Of a DNA stretch of 64,000 nt, positions 1-10,300 are shown one piece after another. The DNA comes from Planctomycetota bacterium (GTDB lineage Bacteria; Planctomycetota; Planctomycetia; Planctomycetales; Planctomycetaceae), in the NCBI GenBank assembly GCA_022600195.1, contig JAHZKX010000047.1, forward strand, positions 62,001-126,000, written 5' to 3'. The notes beneath the pieces are model-generated. The model had not been told where the DNA came from. It saw only the letters and a program-made list of their open reading frames with translations, and searched no databases. Each line of letters begins with the position of its first letter. Position 1 is the first letter of the stretch. A program made the position numbers and the translations under genes.

Positions 1-31
1 TAGAATAAACAGTTCCTGATTCCATGGCGGC

Positions 32-1186
32 TTAACGTCCTGCTGTCCGGTTTTGTGGAAATGAACGAGTGTAGGGACGTTGTTGTGTCGCAGGTGTACC
101 CGGTGAATTGGGAGGATTCTGAGGGCTGCGTTGTGCAGTTGGTCCACCCGCATCTGAAGCACCGGGAGCCTGACCGTTGGGAGCACTAATAGAACGTCCA
201 TCGCTATCATATCCCTGACCGCCGCCCCAATCCGGATTCAGATATCCGCCAGAATTGAATCCGCCGTTACCACCACGGTTGTAACTGTTGTAATCACCAA
301 CGCGCAAACCATTTTTATCAAATCGGTTCACACTACGGCTGGAACCATAATAACCCTCTATTACGAATGGTTTCTCAGGTTCTTTCTCTTTCACCTTTTC
401 CGGCGTTTTTAATCCGAGGATTTCATACAACGTTGCTTTATCCGCATTGTTGATCGCTACGCCGCCGTTTCCCTTACCTTCGGGAGTATAGCTCATCGTA
501 ATTTCACCGCGATCGCTGGCGAGAATCATGATATTGGCTTGTTCCGGCGTGAGTTCAAGTGTGACATTGGTTCCTCGTCTGGAACTGCTGTTTTGTGTGT
601 AGCTGCGGTTAATCGCAATGACCTTCACTCCTTTGAATAAGGTCAGAGTCATCCCGCCATTCATACGTTTGTCGTTATTCAAGCCTGACGGAGTCATGTG
701 GACATCAACATACTCTCCTGGTTTGATTAATCCATCAACGAGATCAACCGATGACTCAAGAGAGACAGAGATCGCCCGCATACCCGGTTCGACTTCAATC
801 GGAGGCGTTTCACCTGCGGGGTAAAGTTGGCCAGTCGAAATGGGTGTGGCAGCCGGAATTTTCTCTTTGACAATTCGACCGACAATGACACGATTTGATG
901 TCATCATTTCTGGTTTCAGATTTTTGATAGCGATAGGACCGAGTCCCAGGTGATCTTCAGTCACCAGAGTACCGGGCTCCAACTCACTAATCGCCATCGG
1001 GATGTTTCGAGTTGCCACAGGCGGTGTTTCGTCTTTTCCCGCCAGTAATCTTTTTCCGATATAGGCAGCAATCAGAATTCCAAAGACACCAAACATCAAC
1101 AGTGTCACTTTTGCAGGGGTCAGGCTTTTCACCGGATCAATCTCCCGTAACTTGATGAAGCAGAGAAATGACTCGGCTTCCAACAT
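32..1186 (-). CDS. cpaB: Flp/Tad pilus assembly protein CpaB (RcpC family)
   Basis: CpaB/RcpC works in the periplasm with the secretin in assembling Flp (Tad) pili. The 384-residue product has one N-terminal membrane segment (about residues 27-46, ending before GKRLLAG), then a SAF-like domain (about 60-130, with NIPMAISELEPGTLVT) and an RcpC domain (about 135-240, with VDVHMTP and VTLELTPEQA). The C-terminal third is Gly/Asn/Pro-rich and low complexity. It is the last of three same-strand genes (cpaA, tadE, cpaB). The start is uncertain. The ATG at 1186 has an AGGAGG only about 2 bases upstream, which is very close. An in-frame GTG at 1132 has GGAG 9 bases upstream and would put the membrane segment directly at the N-terminus, as usual for the family. 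The next pilus gene probably begins at the left window edge, but only 25 bases of it could be present. Confidence 0.88.
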   Translation of the reverse strand: MLEAESFLCFIKLREIDPVKSLTPAKVTLLMFGVFGILIAAYIGKRLLAGKDETPPVATRNIPMAISELEPGTLVTEDHLGLGPIAIKNLKPEMMTSNRVIVGRIVKEKIPAATPISTGQLYPAGETPPIEVEPGMRAISVSLESSVDLVDGLIKPGEYVDVHMTPSGLNNDKRMNGGMTLTLFKGVKVIAINRSYTQNSSSRRGTNVTLELTPEQANIMILASDRGEITMSYTPEGKGNGGVAINNADKATLYEILGLKTPEKVKEKEPEKPFVIEGYYGSSRSVNRFDKNGLRVGDYNSYNRGGNGGFNSGGYLNPDWGGGQGYDSDGRSISAPNGQAPGASDAGGPTAQRSPQNPPNSPGTPATQQRPYTRSFPQNRTAGR

Positions 1187-1236
1187 TCCCTCCTGTTAAA
1201 TCGTCGGAGGGCTACACGATTATTTTCCAATAAAAA

Positions 1237-1653
1237 TTACTCTCGAATCATTCTGGTTTCGGAGTATAAATTTTGTCCTTTTAAGTCATAGCCAATCGGC
1301 CAAAGCAGATTCGGAGAAGCCAGAGTCATCGGAATGCTGACAGCAACCGTGACCACATCACCTGAATTTTCTCCCATCTCAGTTTGAATGACTGCTCCCT
1401 GCCCCAGTTGTGGAGGCAGGATTTTCAGTACTTCTTGTTCAATATTTTGCTCGGTAACGCCGGGCAGTGTTGCCAGACGGGCACCAATTCGACTGGCTTC
1501 AACAACATCCGCACGTGCATAAAACAGGAGTGTAAACTCCAACAGTGCGAACATGACAATGCCAAAAATCGGTAACACCAAAGCAAGTTCCATGCTCAGG
1601 AAACCTGATCGTTTTGTTTGCTTTTTATGTTTTTGAATTCGTTTCAACTTCAT
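1237..1653 (-). CDS. TadE-like pseudopilin protein
   Basis: TadE-family minor pseudopilins are inner-membrane proteins processed by the Tad prepilin peptidase and needed for Flp pilus assembly. The 138-residue product has a basic start (KLKRIQKHKKQTKR), then SGFLSMELALVLPIFGIVMF, which matches the TadE domain: a Glu a few residues into a hydrophobic helix and a conserved Pro. A short, mostly beta extracytoplasmic domain follows. Length is typical for TadE. It lies 50 bp downstream of the cpaA-like gene and 50 bp upstream of cpaB on the same strand, so co-transcription is likely. TadE and TadF are hard to tell apart by eye; I favour TadE. Confidence 0.85.
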   Translation of the reverse strand: MKLKRIQKHKKQTKRSGFLSMELALVLPIFGIVMFALLEFTLLFYARADVVEASRIGARLATLPGVTEQNIEQEVLKILPPQLGQGAVIQTEMGENSGDVVTVAVSIPMTLASPNLLWPIGYDLKGQNLYSETRMIRE

Positions 1654-1706
1654 GGCAGAAATGCTTTCATCGATTTCTTAATACGATGGTTTTCCTTAAT
1701 TCATGA

Positions 1707-2294
1707 CTAATTGAGTACCACAGATTTAATAACCATCCAGGTAGTAACACTCCAGGTCGCTAATACAACAGGAAGTGCAAAAGGCATCAGGCCTCGTTTC
1801 TTTTTTTGTTCCATTGTTTCGGGCACATATTTTTTCTTCTTGCCTTTAAATGATTTGCCTGTTGCCAGATATTGTTCTTTTGTTTTTTTGGCTCCACGTC
1901 TGAATACACTCCATGCCAGGATCGTAAATGAACCGACTAGAACAAACAGCGTGCCTACTATCATGACGGCAAGCGTTGCTTTGAACCCTAACCAGATTGA
2001 TAAGGCTCCCATCATTTTTACATCTCCTGCAGCACCACTACCCACGATCCAAATCAGGAAAAAAGATCCAAAACCGGCGACAAAACCCAGTCCGCCATAC
2101 ATCAATCCCTCCCAGCCATTGAACACAGCTTGATAGATAATGCCTAATACAAAGAAGGGAACGGTCAAGACGTTGTAGATTTTTCTTGCTTTATAGTCCG
2201 TAATGGCTGCAATGACCGTGAAGATCCCGACGCTGATTGCCATGATGTAAAGAGAGAGCTGTGTTAACGGAAAATCCATTGGTTTTATTCTCAA
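1707..2294 (-). CDS. cpaA: Prepilin peptidase CpaA/TadV (peptidase A24)
   Basis: A24 aspartic peptidases cleave the leader of Flp pilins and TadE/F pseudopilins in the inner membrane. The product has 195 residues. It carries the two expected aspartates, one in ITDYKARKIYN after the first helix and one in the GxGD-like motif GSGAAGDVKMMGA. It has about five to six hydrophobic segments and a very basic cytoplasmic loop (KSFKGKKKKY). The annotated first codon at 2294 is TTG; an in-frame ATG at 2279 (MDFPLTQ) is a reasonable alternative and neither has a clear Shine-Dalgarno sequence. It is the first gene of the pilus group here, and a candidate promoter lies about 60 bp upstream. No Flp pilin gene is present between it and the next gene. 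Confidence 0.87.
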   Translation of the reverse strand: MRIKPMDFPLTQLSLYIMAISVGIFTVIAAITDYKARKIYNVLTVPFFVLGIIYQAVFNGWEGLMYGGLGFVAGFGSFFLIWIVGSGAAGDVKMMGALSIWLGFKATLAVMIVGTLFVLVGSFTILAWSVFRRGAKKTKEQYLATGKSFKGKKKKYVPETMEQKKKRGLMPFALPVVLATWSVTTWMVIKSVVLN

Positions 2295-2351
2295 TCAAGT
2301 TGTCTGGTTATGGAAATACTATCTGTAAAGGCAGATAAGGGATTTAGTAAA

Positions 2352-2380
2352 ACTATATGGAACCTGATACTGCGTGTTGA
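2352..2380 (-). promoter_or_regulatory. Candidate sigma70-type promoter of the cpaA-tadE-cpaB operon
   Basis: On the minus strand, TCAACA (2380-2375; 4 of 6 to TTGACA) is separated by exactly 17 bp from TATAGT (2357-2352; 5 of 6 to TATAAT). Transcription would start near 2345 and give a leader of about 50-70 nt to cpaA. Found by eye only. Confidence 0.4.
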
Positions 2381-2410
2381 AAATATACCTCATGTTTCTA
2401 ACCTGATACT
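2361..2410. repeat. 11-bp direct repeat AACCTGATACT, two copies
   Basis: Identical copies lie at 2361-2371 and 2400-2410, offset by 39 bp. The first sits inside the spacer of the candidate cpaA promoter and the second just upstream of its -35 hexamer. This layout suits a regulator binding the same helix face about four turns apart. No known operator is recognised. Confidence 0.4.
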
Positions 2411-2908
2411 TTCAATCTGAAAAAAAACCACAGCTTGTCTTGTTTCCCTGTTTTCATTGAGCAACATCAATCACTGGTATTGATAAATCTGTTGTGATTG
2501 TTGCAATACTCATAATCACTCAAATCGTTAATATGTGATTTTCGTGCACTGCGCAGAGCGATGTTGCATCGAATTCAAAATGGATGAGTTATGAAGTGCG
2601 CCGGATTGGAATGACGCAACCGATTGTGATTGTTCAGAGTCAGGAAAGTTTGAGTCAAAAAGCCGGGGGATTTCCAAAGGTCAGCAAAGAAATGAAAGTA
2701 TTGTGAATTCAAGGATCTGGCGGTTCACGAGCCCATGATTCATTCCTAAAATAGGACCAGATCGGTTCTTTATTAAAACCCCGATAACCGGACTCAATCT
2801 CGGAGATTTTCTCTGGTACCAAATCCCATCCAGCAAAACGACATTCTGATTCTGAATGCTTTGCTGAGAACGGGAAATTAACAATCGAGTTTCACGGAAG
2901 GTTTAACA

Positions 2909-3694
2909 TTGAATTCCACTGAATTAATAGATACTGCCGAGACGGCCGCCCGCCTGGGAGCAAAATGTCTGCTGGACTGGGTTGATGAATTTCGCGTCTC
3001 AGAAAAAGGCAGAGCGGATCTGGTGACGGATGCAGACTTTGCTTCACAAACTGCGATTGTGAACCATATCAGTGAGCGTTATCCGACTCACCACATGCTT
3101 GGTGAAGAGGGATTATCCCGTGGGGAAGGGGAATCAGACTATCGTTGGGTCATTGATCCGCTTGATGGCACCTCTAATTATGTGCATGGATTTCCCTACT
3201 ATTGTGTTTCAATCGGTCTGGAATTTCAGGGTGAACTGGTTTTAGGAGTGGTTTATGACCCGAATCGCGATGAGATGTTCTCTGCTTTTCGTGATCAGGG
3301 TGCCAAATTGAATGGGAAATCAATCAGCCCTTCTCCTATCAAGTCTTTAGATCAGGCGATGTTAATGGCAAGTTTGCCTGTCGGAACGAATGGCCAAGGT
3401 ATCGCCGTGGATCGATTTTTGCGAGTTCTTCCCATAGCACAGGCATTACAAAGGACTGGCTCTGCTGCGTTAAACTTATGTTATGTCTCTGCGGGGCGAA
3501 TTGAAGGTTATTGGTCCAGCACGTTGAAACCCTGGGATATGGCAGCGGGAGTTCTGATTTGCAGAGAATCGGGAGGCACCGTGTCCTCTATTGAAGACGC
3601 AGGCTTTACCATTGAAAATCCGAGTATTTTGGCAACGAATGGAACAAATATTCATGCTGAATTGCAATCATTGCTGACAGATACGCTTTTTTAG
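2909..3694 (+). CDS. Inositol-monophosphatase-family phosphatase
   Basis: The IMPase/FIG superfamily contains Mg-dependent sugar-phosphate phosphatases (inositol-1-phosphatase, SuhB, CysQ, histidinol phosphatase HisN). The 261-residue product carries all metal-site motifs: GEEG near residues 65-68, DPLDGTSNYVHGFP at 83-96, and PWDMAAG near residue 206. Length is normal for the family. It starts with TTG; GGAAGG lies about 8 bases upstream, which supports this start and a non-ATG initiation. It is plus-strand, divergent from the pilus genes, and separated from the next gene by about 200 bp containing a perfect inverted repeat. The substrate cannot be decided from sequence alone; inositol phosphate, histidinol phosphate or 3'-phosphoadenosine phosphate are all possible. 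Confidence 0.92.
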   Translation: MNSTELIDTAETAARLGAKCLLDWVDEFRVSEKGRADLVTDADFASQTAIVNHISERYPTHHMLGEEGLSRGEGESDYRWVIDPLDGTSNYVHGFPYYCVSIGLEFQGELVLGVVYDPNRDEMFSAFRDQGAKLNGKSISPSPIKSLDQAMLMASLPVGTNGQGIAVDRFLRVLPIAQALQRTGSAALNLCYVSAGRIEGYWSSTLKPWDMAAGVLICRESGGTVSSIEDAGFTIENPSILATNGTNIHAELQSLLTDTLF

Positions 3695-3736
3695 ACAGCT
3701 TTGAGATTCCTGCTTTAATGTGCCAAAAAACGACGT

Positions 3737-3770
3737 ATGATATAAGGAGAGAAATGCGGCCTTATATCAT
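3737..3770. repeat. Perfect 11-bp inverted repeat (possible terminator or operator)
   Basis: ATGATATAAGG at 3737-3747 is exactly inverted at 3760-3770, with a 12-nt loop, 42 bp after the stop of the IMPase gene and about 120 bp before the next gene. It is not followed by a strong U tract, and its stem is AT-rich, so a DNA-binding site is as likely as a terminator. Confidence 0.45.
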
Positions 3771-3892
3771 GTTCCGTTTATACAAGCGAACATTGATTCG
3801 AGGCGCGTTTGTCGTCGATCGATTCTTTTCGATCAACCGAATGGGGAGTTACCGGGACCCGTAATTGAATCAGCTCCCTTTCAAGCAATGAG

Positions 3893-6800
3893 TTGAATCC
3901 ATTCACAGTTTCCCTGTTCCCGTACAAATGGGATCAATTAGCGGTTATGTCATATCTTACACGATTACTCCTGCTCTTTATGGGGCTGCATTTGTTGCTG
4001 TTATCTGGCGTAGAAAATACGTCTTATAATCTGTATGCACAAAAACAGTCTTCCGAGAGAGACAGTGCGAGGAAAGTCAAATCGAAACCGGGTTCCGGAA
4101 CGAAAGAACTCAAATCCTCTCTGGATGCAGAAAAGCGTCCGGGTTCAGGTCTGAGTGCTTCTGATTTAAAAAAAACCATTCCCGAAAAAAAGAGCCAGGA
4201 AAAAAACTCGACGAAACAAGGCGTGTTTTTCAAAGGCGCTGATGGTCAATATTATCCTTTACCAAATCTGAGTTTAGATCAGATACGTGAGTATCTGAAA
4301 CAGAAACAGGTTAGTCAGACGGAGCCCTCCCCCGAGTATGCGGTATCATCAGTTTCACTGACAGGCACAATCAAAGAAGATCGTGCGATTCTGGATGCGC
4401 GGATTGTTGTACTAATCAACGAAGAAAACAAATGGGTTCGCGTTCCGGTTAAACTCAATGAAGCGATCTTCCTCAAAACGAGTTATGTTGGCAAAGGGGA
4501 GTCAAGCCCGGGTGGGTTTAATCGATCGGAAGGATATCTCTGGTGGTTTCGGGGTAAGGGCACTCATGAAATCAATCTGACATTAAGTATTTCGCTCAAG
4601 CAGCAACTACCTTCCAGACGTCTGCAATTATTATTACCGCAAACTGCCGTCAGTAATTTGCAGTTAAAAGTTCCGTTATCTCAAATCAGCCTTGAGTTCC
4701 CCGCTGGTGTTGCTGTTTCGAAAAAGACAATTTCCGAAAATCAGAGTCTGGTAGAAATGTTCGGACTGGGAGATCAGCTCGATGTTTCCTGGCAGCCTAT
4801 TCCTGATGAGAAGAAAGTGGAAACGGTTTTACAGGCCGAGACCTTGCTTACAGCAGATTTTACATCAGACTCGGTGTTGTTGAACGCCACACAGTCGATC
4901 AAAGCTTTAACGGGAAGTTTTCAAACGGTACAAGTCAGGTTGCCAGATCGGTTTCGATTACTCGATGTGAAATGTGAAGATTATAAAAGCCATAAAATAG
5001 CAAAAGGGAATCTGGTTGAAGTCTCTCTGATTGAACCGACTGTCGGCCCGATAGAACTTCAGTGGACTCTTGAGACCGATTTTCCAGAAGAGAACGGTCA
5101 CTTTTTAATCGATGGTTTTGATGTAAGTCGTGCCAAACGACAGACGGGTTTGATAGATATTCAGACACTTGACGGATATCGTATTTTTCGGACAGAAGGT
5201 CAAAATCGATTTGTTTATCAAATCAAAGCCAATCAAAAAGATTTTGACAGTTCATATCGCTTTTTGAAACAGCCATTTCAATTGCCTCTGAATATTGAGA
5301 GAGTCAAACCTTACTTCTCTGCCAAGCCTTTTTATCTGGTGCAGATGTTTGGAAACAGGGCTGAATTTGATGCACGCATTCAAATTGATGTATTTCAAGG
5401 TGCATTGGACAAGGTCTCACTAAACTGGCCCCAGCAAGCGAAAGAGGGCTGGGAACTGGAATTAATGCAGGAACCTTCCCTGACGGAAGCCATTGAGCTT
5501 GACCAGAGTCAGCCGGGAAAAATCAACATTAATTTGTTGAAACGTTCCAAAGGGAAATTTGAAATCACATTTCGTGCCCGGCGCCCAGTGATTGCAGATC
5601 AGGAACCATTTAATTTTACGCTTCCCGAAATCGAAGCACCCAGTCTTTCGGCAACATCACTGGTGATTGCCAATGATGTGAACGTCGTGACCGATTTGAC
5701 TCCTTCTCCGAAAACGCAGGTTCTCTCTTCACCACTTGTGCAAATGGAAAAGTTCGATTTGCCTGCGGAAGTCAAAACACTTCGCAAAAATGAATTTCAG
5801 ATACAACCGGGTGTCAACGAATTCTCGGCTGTCGTTTCGATACATAACCAGGAAATTACCACGACCAGCGCAGCGCAACTGGAGATCGATGGTTCTGAAG
5901 TGCATGTCGAACAGGAAATTCAATATCAGATTGAATATGAACCACTGTCTGAGGTAAGGCTACTGGTACCATTGTCGTTAAAGAATCGCGTCAATTTTTA
6001 TCTGGACGAAGAGCAAAATCCTCTGGTTCCGACCTGGATATCAGACGATGCCGACCCCGTTCAAAATGCCCGACTATCATTGCGAAGCAAAAAACTGGGG
6101 CCAGTGAAAATTACAGCCGTTTATTTGTTACCTCAGAGTTCACAAACTGAATTGTCTGTCCCGTTGATTCGTTCGGATGATGCTGCCTTTTCGGAAAGCC
6201 AGTTCGAGCTCTCAGTGAAGGATGAAGAGGATTCAAGATATCTCGAAATTGAAAGCATGGATACCGCCTGGCAACAACAGTTGGCCATGAATAATAATGC
6301 GTTCTGGAGGGCCGTTGATCCTAAGGCAGATATCAATCTCAAACTGAAAAAAAGTGAATCGGGAGCATTGTTTTCCTATTCTGTCAGTCAGGCATGGATT
6401 CATTGCAGCATCGACTCATCAGGTTTTTATCAGGCGCGCGCGCAGTATCAGTTTCCTGTTTCGCCTCGATTACTTTCGTTCCAAGTGCCGGAACAAGCTA
6501 AGATTAAAATTGAAAATATCTGGTGGAACAATCAGCAAACGACATTCAGTCTGGTTCAAGGTAGTTCGAATGAGTACCAGATCAGTCTGCCTGTAGTCCA
6601 GGGCAAAGAAAACTCATCACATATTCTTACGATTGATTATGGTTCTACAAAACACCAGCGTGATTCACTCTTTAGCTCTTTAACAGTTGCCGCACCCGAA
6701 TTTTCGGATAATCTGTGGGTAGAGAAGACAAACTGGAAAATTAGTCTACCCAATAATCAGCATCTTTTCACGATCCCACCTGGCTACACGCCCCAGTATC

Positions 6801-7369
6801 ATTGGGAAAACCAAGGCGTTTTCTGGTCACGCCAGTTTTCAGGTAAAAATGAGATTCCCATTTCATTTAAAAACGCGCCTCAACCAAAAGATGATTTGAT
6901 GGGAGTAAATGACTACCAGTTTTATCGACTTGGTCCCGTGACCGCATTAGAGTTTCGTGCTTTATCTCGTTCGATGATTGTCTTCATTGGCGCCGGAACC
7001 TCTTTACTGCTTGGCTTTATTTTAATGAGCATCTCACCACTCAGAAGTGTTTTGATGTTATTGATTATCATGACGGCTGTGTCTGCTGTCGCGTTATGGT
7101 ATGCCGCTCCCGTAGAAGTGCTGTTACAGCCTGCCGTTTTTGGGTTGCTATTAGCGATTGTCGCGGCGTTCATTAATGGATCTTCGAGAAAACGTAGAGA
7201 ATCGAAGCAGTTGACACTTTCGGCACCCAGCGATTTTATTCCCCCTCCCTCATATTCAGAACGCATTCAGCCTTCAGAAGTGGATTCTGAAGATATTACG
7301 GCTGTCAGGCCAGGTTCTGAATTGATTGAGAAACCAGTTTCATCATCTGAAGCCGGGGCACAGCGATGA
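3893..7369 (+). CDS. Giant envelope protein with C-terminal membrane bundle, unknown function
   Basis: I do not recognise a named family. The first codon at 3893 is TTG; an in-frame ATG at 3947 gives MSYLTRLLLLFMGLHLLLL, a clean signal peptide, and is my preferred start. After a Ser/Lys-rich linker (about 45-110) comes a large beta-rich extracytoplasmic region to about residue 1020. Then two to three close hydrophobic segments follow (about 1026-1097, from SMIVFIGAGTSLLLGFI to LLLAIVAAFI) and a short charged tail. The layout suggests a membrane-anchored ectodomain of about 950 residues. Its stop overlaps the start of the next gene by 4 bp (ATGA), so the two are translationally coupled and very probably work together. 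That neighbour repeats the same ectodomain-plus-bundle architecture twice. No enzymatic motif was seen; a structural or scaffold role in the planctomycete envelope is only a guess. Confidence 0.8.
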   Translation: MNPFTVSLFPYKWDQLAVMSYLTRLLLLFMGLHLLLLSGVENTSYNLYAQKQSSERDSARKVKSKPGSGTKELKSSLDAEKRPGSGLSASDLKKTIPEKKSQEKNSTKQGVFFKGADGQYYPLPNLSLDQIREYLKQKQVSQTEPSPEYAVSSVSLTGTIKEDRAILDARIVVLINEENKWVRVPVKLNEAIFLKTSYVGKGESSPGGFNRSEGYLWWFRGKGTHEINLTLSISLKQQLPSRRLQLLLPQTAVSNLQLKVPLSQISLEFPAGVAVSKKTISENQSLVEMFGLGDQLDVSWQPIPDEKKVETVLQAETLLTADFTSDSVLLNATQSIKALTGSFQTVQVRLPDRFRLLDVKCEDYKSHKIAKGNLVEVSLIEPTVGPIELQWTLETDFPEENGHFLIDGFDVSRAKRQTGLIDIQTLDGYRIFRTEGQNRFVYQIKANQKDFDSSYRFLKQPFQLPLNIERVKPYFSAKPFYLVQMFGNRAEFDARIQIDVFQGALDKVSLNWPQQAKEGWELELMQEPSLTEAIELDQSQPGKININLLKRSKGKFEITFRARRPVIADQEPFNFTLPEIEAPSLSATSLVIANDVNVVTDLTPSPKTQVLSSPLVQMEKFDLPAEVKTLRKNEFQIQPGVNEFSAVVSIHNQEITTTSAAQLEIDGSEVHVEQEIQYQIEYEPLSEVRLLVPLSLKNRVNFYLDEEQNPLVPTWISDDADPVQNARLSLRSKKLGPVKITAVYLLPQSSQTELSVPLIRSDDAAFSESQFELSVKDEEDSRYLEIESMDTAWQQQLAMNNNAFWRAVDPKADINLKLKKSESGALFSYSVSQAWIHCSIDSSGFYQARAQYQFPVSPRLLSFQVPEQAKIKIENIWWNNQQTTFSLVQGSSNEYQISLPVVQGKENSSHILTIDYGSTKHQRDSLFSSLTVAAPEFSDNLWVEKTNWKISLPNNQHLFTIPPGYTPQYHWENQGVFWSRQFSGKNEIPISFKNAPQPKDDLMGVNDYQFYRLGPVTALEFRALSRSMIVFIGAGTSLLLGFILMSISPLRSVLMLLIIMTAVSAVALWYAAPVEVLLQPAVFGLLLAIVAAFINGSSRKRRESKQLTLSAPSDFIPPPSYSERIQPSEVDSEDITAVRPGSELIEKPVSSSEAGAQR

Positions 7370-10300
7370 GTAGCTTCCCAGGAATCGAGAAGAAACAGTG
7401 TTTCGCTTTCAAAGCGGCCTGTCTCTTACTCAGCGGAATTACAATTTTAGCGCTGACAGGTTCTTCAGAAGCTGCTGATAAAAATGTTATCAATCTTTCG
7501 CCTGCTTTAAAAATCAGAGAAGTCGTGGTCTCTGGAAGTGATACTTCTCAATGGCCTCGGGGAAACTGGTATCCGGTTCCATTAAAAAAATACGACTTGC
7601 TCAAAAAGACAGCTCTGTTAAAAAAAAATACACCGCCCAATTCCTGGATTCAGGAAGCCACCTATGAGGCTACATTAGAAGGTGACCAACTGACTCATGG
7701 CCGTCTGAACTATCTCTTGCATTGTTCCAGAAATGAGCCGGGTTTTATTAATCTTTCCAAATTGAATCTGGCGATTCACGAATTGAAATGGGGTAACCAG
7801 GATGCAGTCTGGGGACTTGCCCCTGATCAAAAAACGCTGCTGTTGATTGATCATTTTAATGAGCCCTTATCAGGTGCGTGGAGTTTGAAAGGCAGGGAAC
7901 TGCCTCATCGAATGGAGTTTTCTTTCCAACTGCCCGAAACTGTTGTCTCACGTGTGCATCTTAAGATTCCTCAAGGCATGGTGCTTACAACATCTGTTGG
8001 ATATGTATCGGGGCCAGTCAAATCTGATGTGCAAAAATATGATCTGTGGCAGATAGAACTTGGTGGGCAGTCTCAGTTTCAAGCAGTCATACATCAAAAT
8101 CAAAAGCGGAAAAAATCGCCGACGCAGATTCTTTACCACCAATTTGCACAAGTTGGTATCCGGGAAGATGGTCTAAGGTTAAGAGAAGACTTCCAGATTG
8201 AAGTGCTCAACCAGCCTGTCAGAAAACTGGAGTTTGAAGCTTCCACTGAATATGAAATTTATTCTGTCACCCTGGGAAATGATCTCTCCTTACCATTTGA
8301 GATCAAAAAACAGAAAGACCGAAACCTGATCAGTGTGGATTTGATAGATCCGCTGATTGGAATCAGTCGACCTTTGTCTGTGCGTGCATTGGCTTCTCCT
8401 TCCTTAGATCGAGAAATTTCTATCCCTCGTCTGAAGTTGAAACAGGCCCACTTTTTGGGAGGAACCGTTCATCTTGATATATCTGCTCCGTTAGAAACAC
8501 ATGAAATCCAATTAACTGATCTACGACAAACGGGAGTACTCATTCAGGATGAACAGGGGGAGGCATATGATTTCAAGCAGTATTCGCCGGATGCACGTTT
8601 AGTCTATCGATTGGCCTTACCGGACCTCAATCTTTCTGCCAGAGTTCAGAGTCTGATTCGTATGGAAGACAAAGTCTGGAAAATGAAGTCGCAAATTCAC
8701 TGGGCTTCAGCAGCTGGATCAACTTACCGACTTGAATCGATGATTCCTGCCGGATGGGAAATTACTCAGGTCAACAGTCTAGCCGAGAAAAGTTCAGGCG
8801 ACCTGGTCTGGGATGTGGAGCGGAGTGCGAAACAGCAAAAATTAAGTGTTCGACTACCTAGTGCTGTGTCGCCCGAAGCCCCCTATTCACTTGAGATTCA
8901 AGCCCGGCGATTAATACCAGTCGCAAATCGAGCCATTGATTTGTACGGCGTCAACCCGTTGGGATGTGATAACGTAGATCAAATTTTGGAATTAGATGCC
9001 TCTTCAGAAATGGTAAAGCTCTTTGATCCCGGTAAAGAAGTAGAAGAGTTGGTTGCCAGTGATCTTCCCAAAAAGTGGAATTTATCCTCTTCAAAAACAG
9101 GTACGTCTCGGTATTTCCATCTTGCTCCATATTCAGGTTTCCGATGGGGTGCATTAAACCTTGCGAAAATAGACCAGACACTTCAAGTCATTGCCAGTAG
9201 TTATATCGCGCTAAATGATGATGTCGTTCAGGAAAATTTTATTTTGAATTGTGTGCCAGTCTCTCGCGGAATTAAACGAGTGCTGGTTTACCTTTCAGAA
9301 CCAGGGGAATCTGTGGAATGGTCAATGAATACGGGAAGTGGTTTACAGTTGAGCCTGACGAGCCAAAAACTTCCCGTCTCAAGACACCAAAAATGGCAGC
9401 TGCCCCAGACTGGAGAACTGTGGGAGCTGAAGCTCTCAGCCCCCGTGTTTAAAGAGCTGGAACTTCGTGGGGAACGTCGTCGGCCTTTCCTTGAAAGTGT
9501 CAAAGCAGCATTGATTTATGTCCCGCAGGCGAATCCTTTTAGAGGAGTCGTTCGTGTTTTAAATTCAAACGAGTTGAATTTACGTATGAAAACAGAAGGT
9601 CTATTCACGGCCCCTGGCACAGAGAACAAGCCAGCCGTACAGCGTACTCAGCGAAATTATGAGTGGGAATATGAATGGCCACTGGGTGCATTAACAATTA
9701 CGCGTTCCTCGGAGATTTCTGAGGGTAGTTTAGACCAGGGCACCGCAACTGTGGTTGTCGATACGAAATTTGGGCATGGGACAGGAGAGCCTGATGTGCA
9801 TCTCGCGAAGGTCTCCCTCGATTTGTCGAGTACATTTGATGATAAATTCATTTTTCGTTTTCCGTCAGATGTGAAACTGATTTCAACGACTGTAGACGAA
9901 CGAAGAATTACTCCCATTGAAGCAGAGGGCCAATATTTAGTGCCATTATTTGATCAGTTAGATTCCTATCAGATCACTATTCAATATCAGACTCCCTCTG
10001 TTCCAGCCCAACTTAAGGCGATGCGCAAGATTCCGTTCCCGCAAATCAGTCAAAGAGTCCTGGAAACAGATTGGAATTTCACTCTTCCTGAGGGGACTCG
10101 CTTAATCAGAGGCCCGGTAGGGATGGTCTTACAGGAATCTTTACCGGAAGAATCAATGGCTCGAAGATTCTTTGGAATTCTAGGAAAAAAACAGAGTGTG
10201 AATCCACATGCGGAAACGAACTGGAGTGCTGTGAATTTATTTCCCGTGCGATTTGGTACATTGGAAACTTCAAATTCAGATCAAGCCAATATTATTTCGT

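Larger units (their letters stand above)
2295..2908. other. 614-bp intergenic region between cpaA and the IMPase gene
   Basis: This is a divergent intergenic region, AT-rich, with stops in all frames. It holds a candidate promoter and an 11-bp direct repeat for the cpaA operon, listed separately. A 40-codon plus-strand frame at 2584-2706 (beginning MSYEVRRIGM) has plausible codon use but no Shine-Dalgarno sequence and no recognisable product; it could be a gene remnant. I see no tRNA, no Flp pilin gene and no clear promoter for the IMPase gene. Confidence 0.6.

Noticed and set aside
1-25. Possible start of the next pilus gene (minus-strand ATG at 25)
   Set aside because: Only eight codons are visible and no Shine-Dalgarno sequence precedes it. 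The CpaC secretin is expected here, but it cannot be supported.
2492-2634. 11-bp repeat TTGTGATTGTT at 2492-2502 and 2624-2634
   Set aside because: AT-rich, far apart and not positioned relative to any promoter; likely chance.
2584-2706. 40-codon frame with coding-like codon use
   Set aside because: No Shine-Dalgarno sequence, no recognised homology and no extension in other frames; too short to support as a gene.
2681-2884. 67-codon minus-strand frame
   Set aside because: No ribosome-binding site, no domain, and composition like intergenic DNA.
2295-2908. Missing Flp pilin gene upstream of cpaA
   Set aside because: I looked on both strands for the pilin signature (a Glu within a hydrophobic helix after a short leader) and did not find it. 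It may lie elsewhere in the genome, so absence here is not evidence of a broken system.
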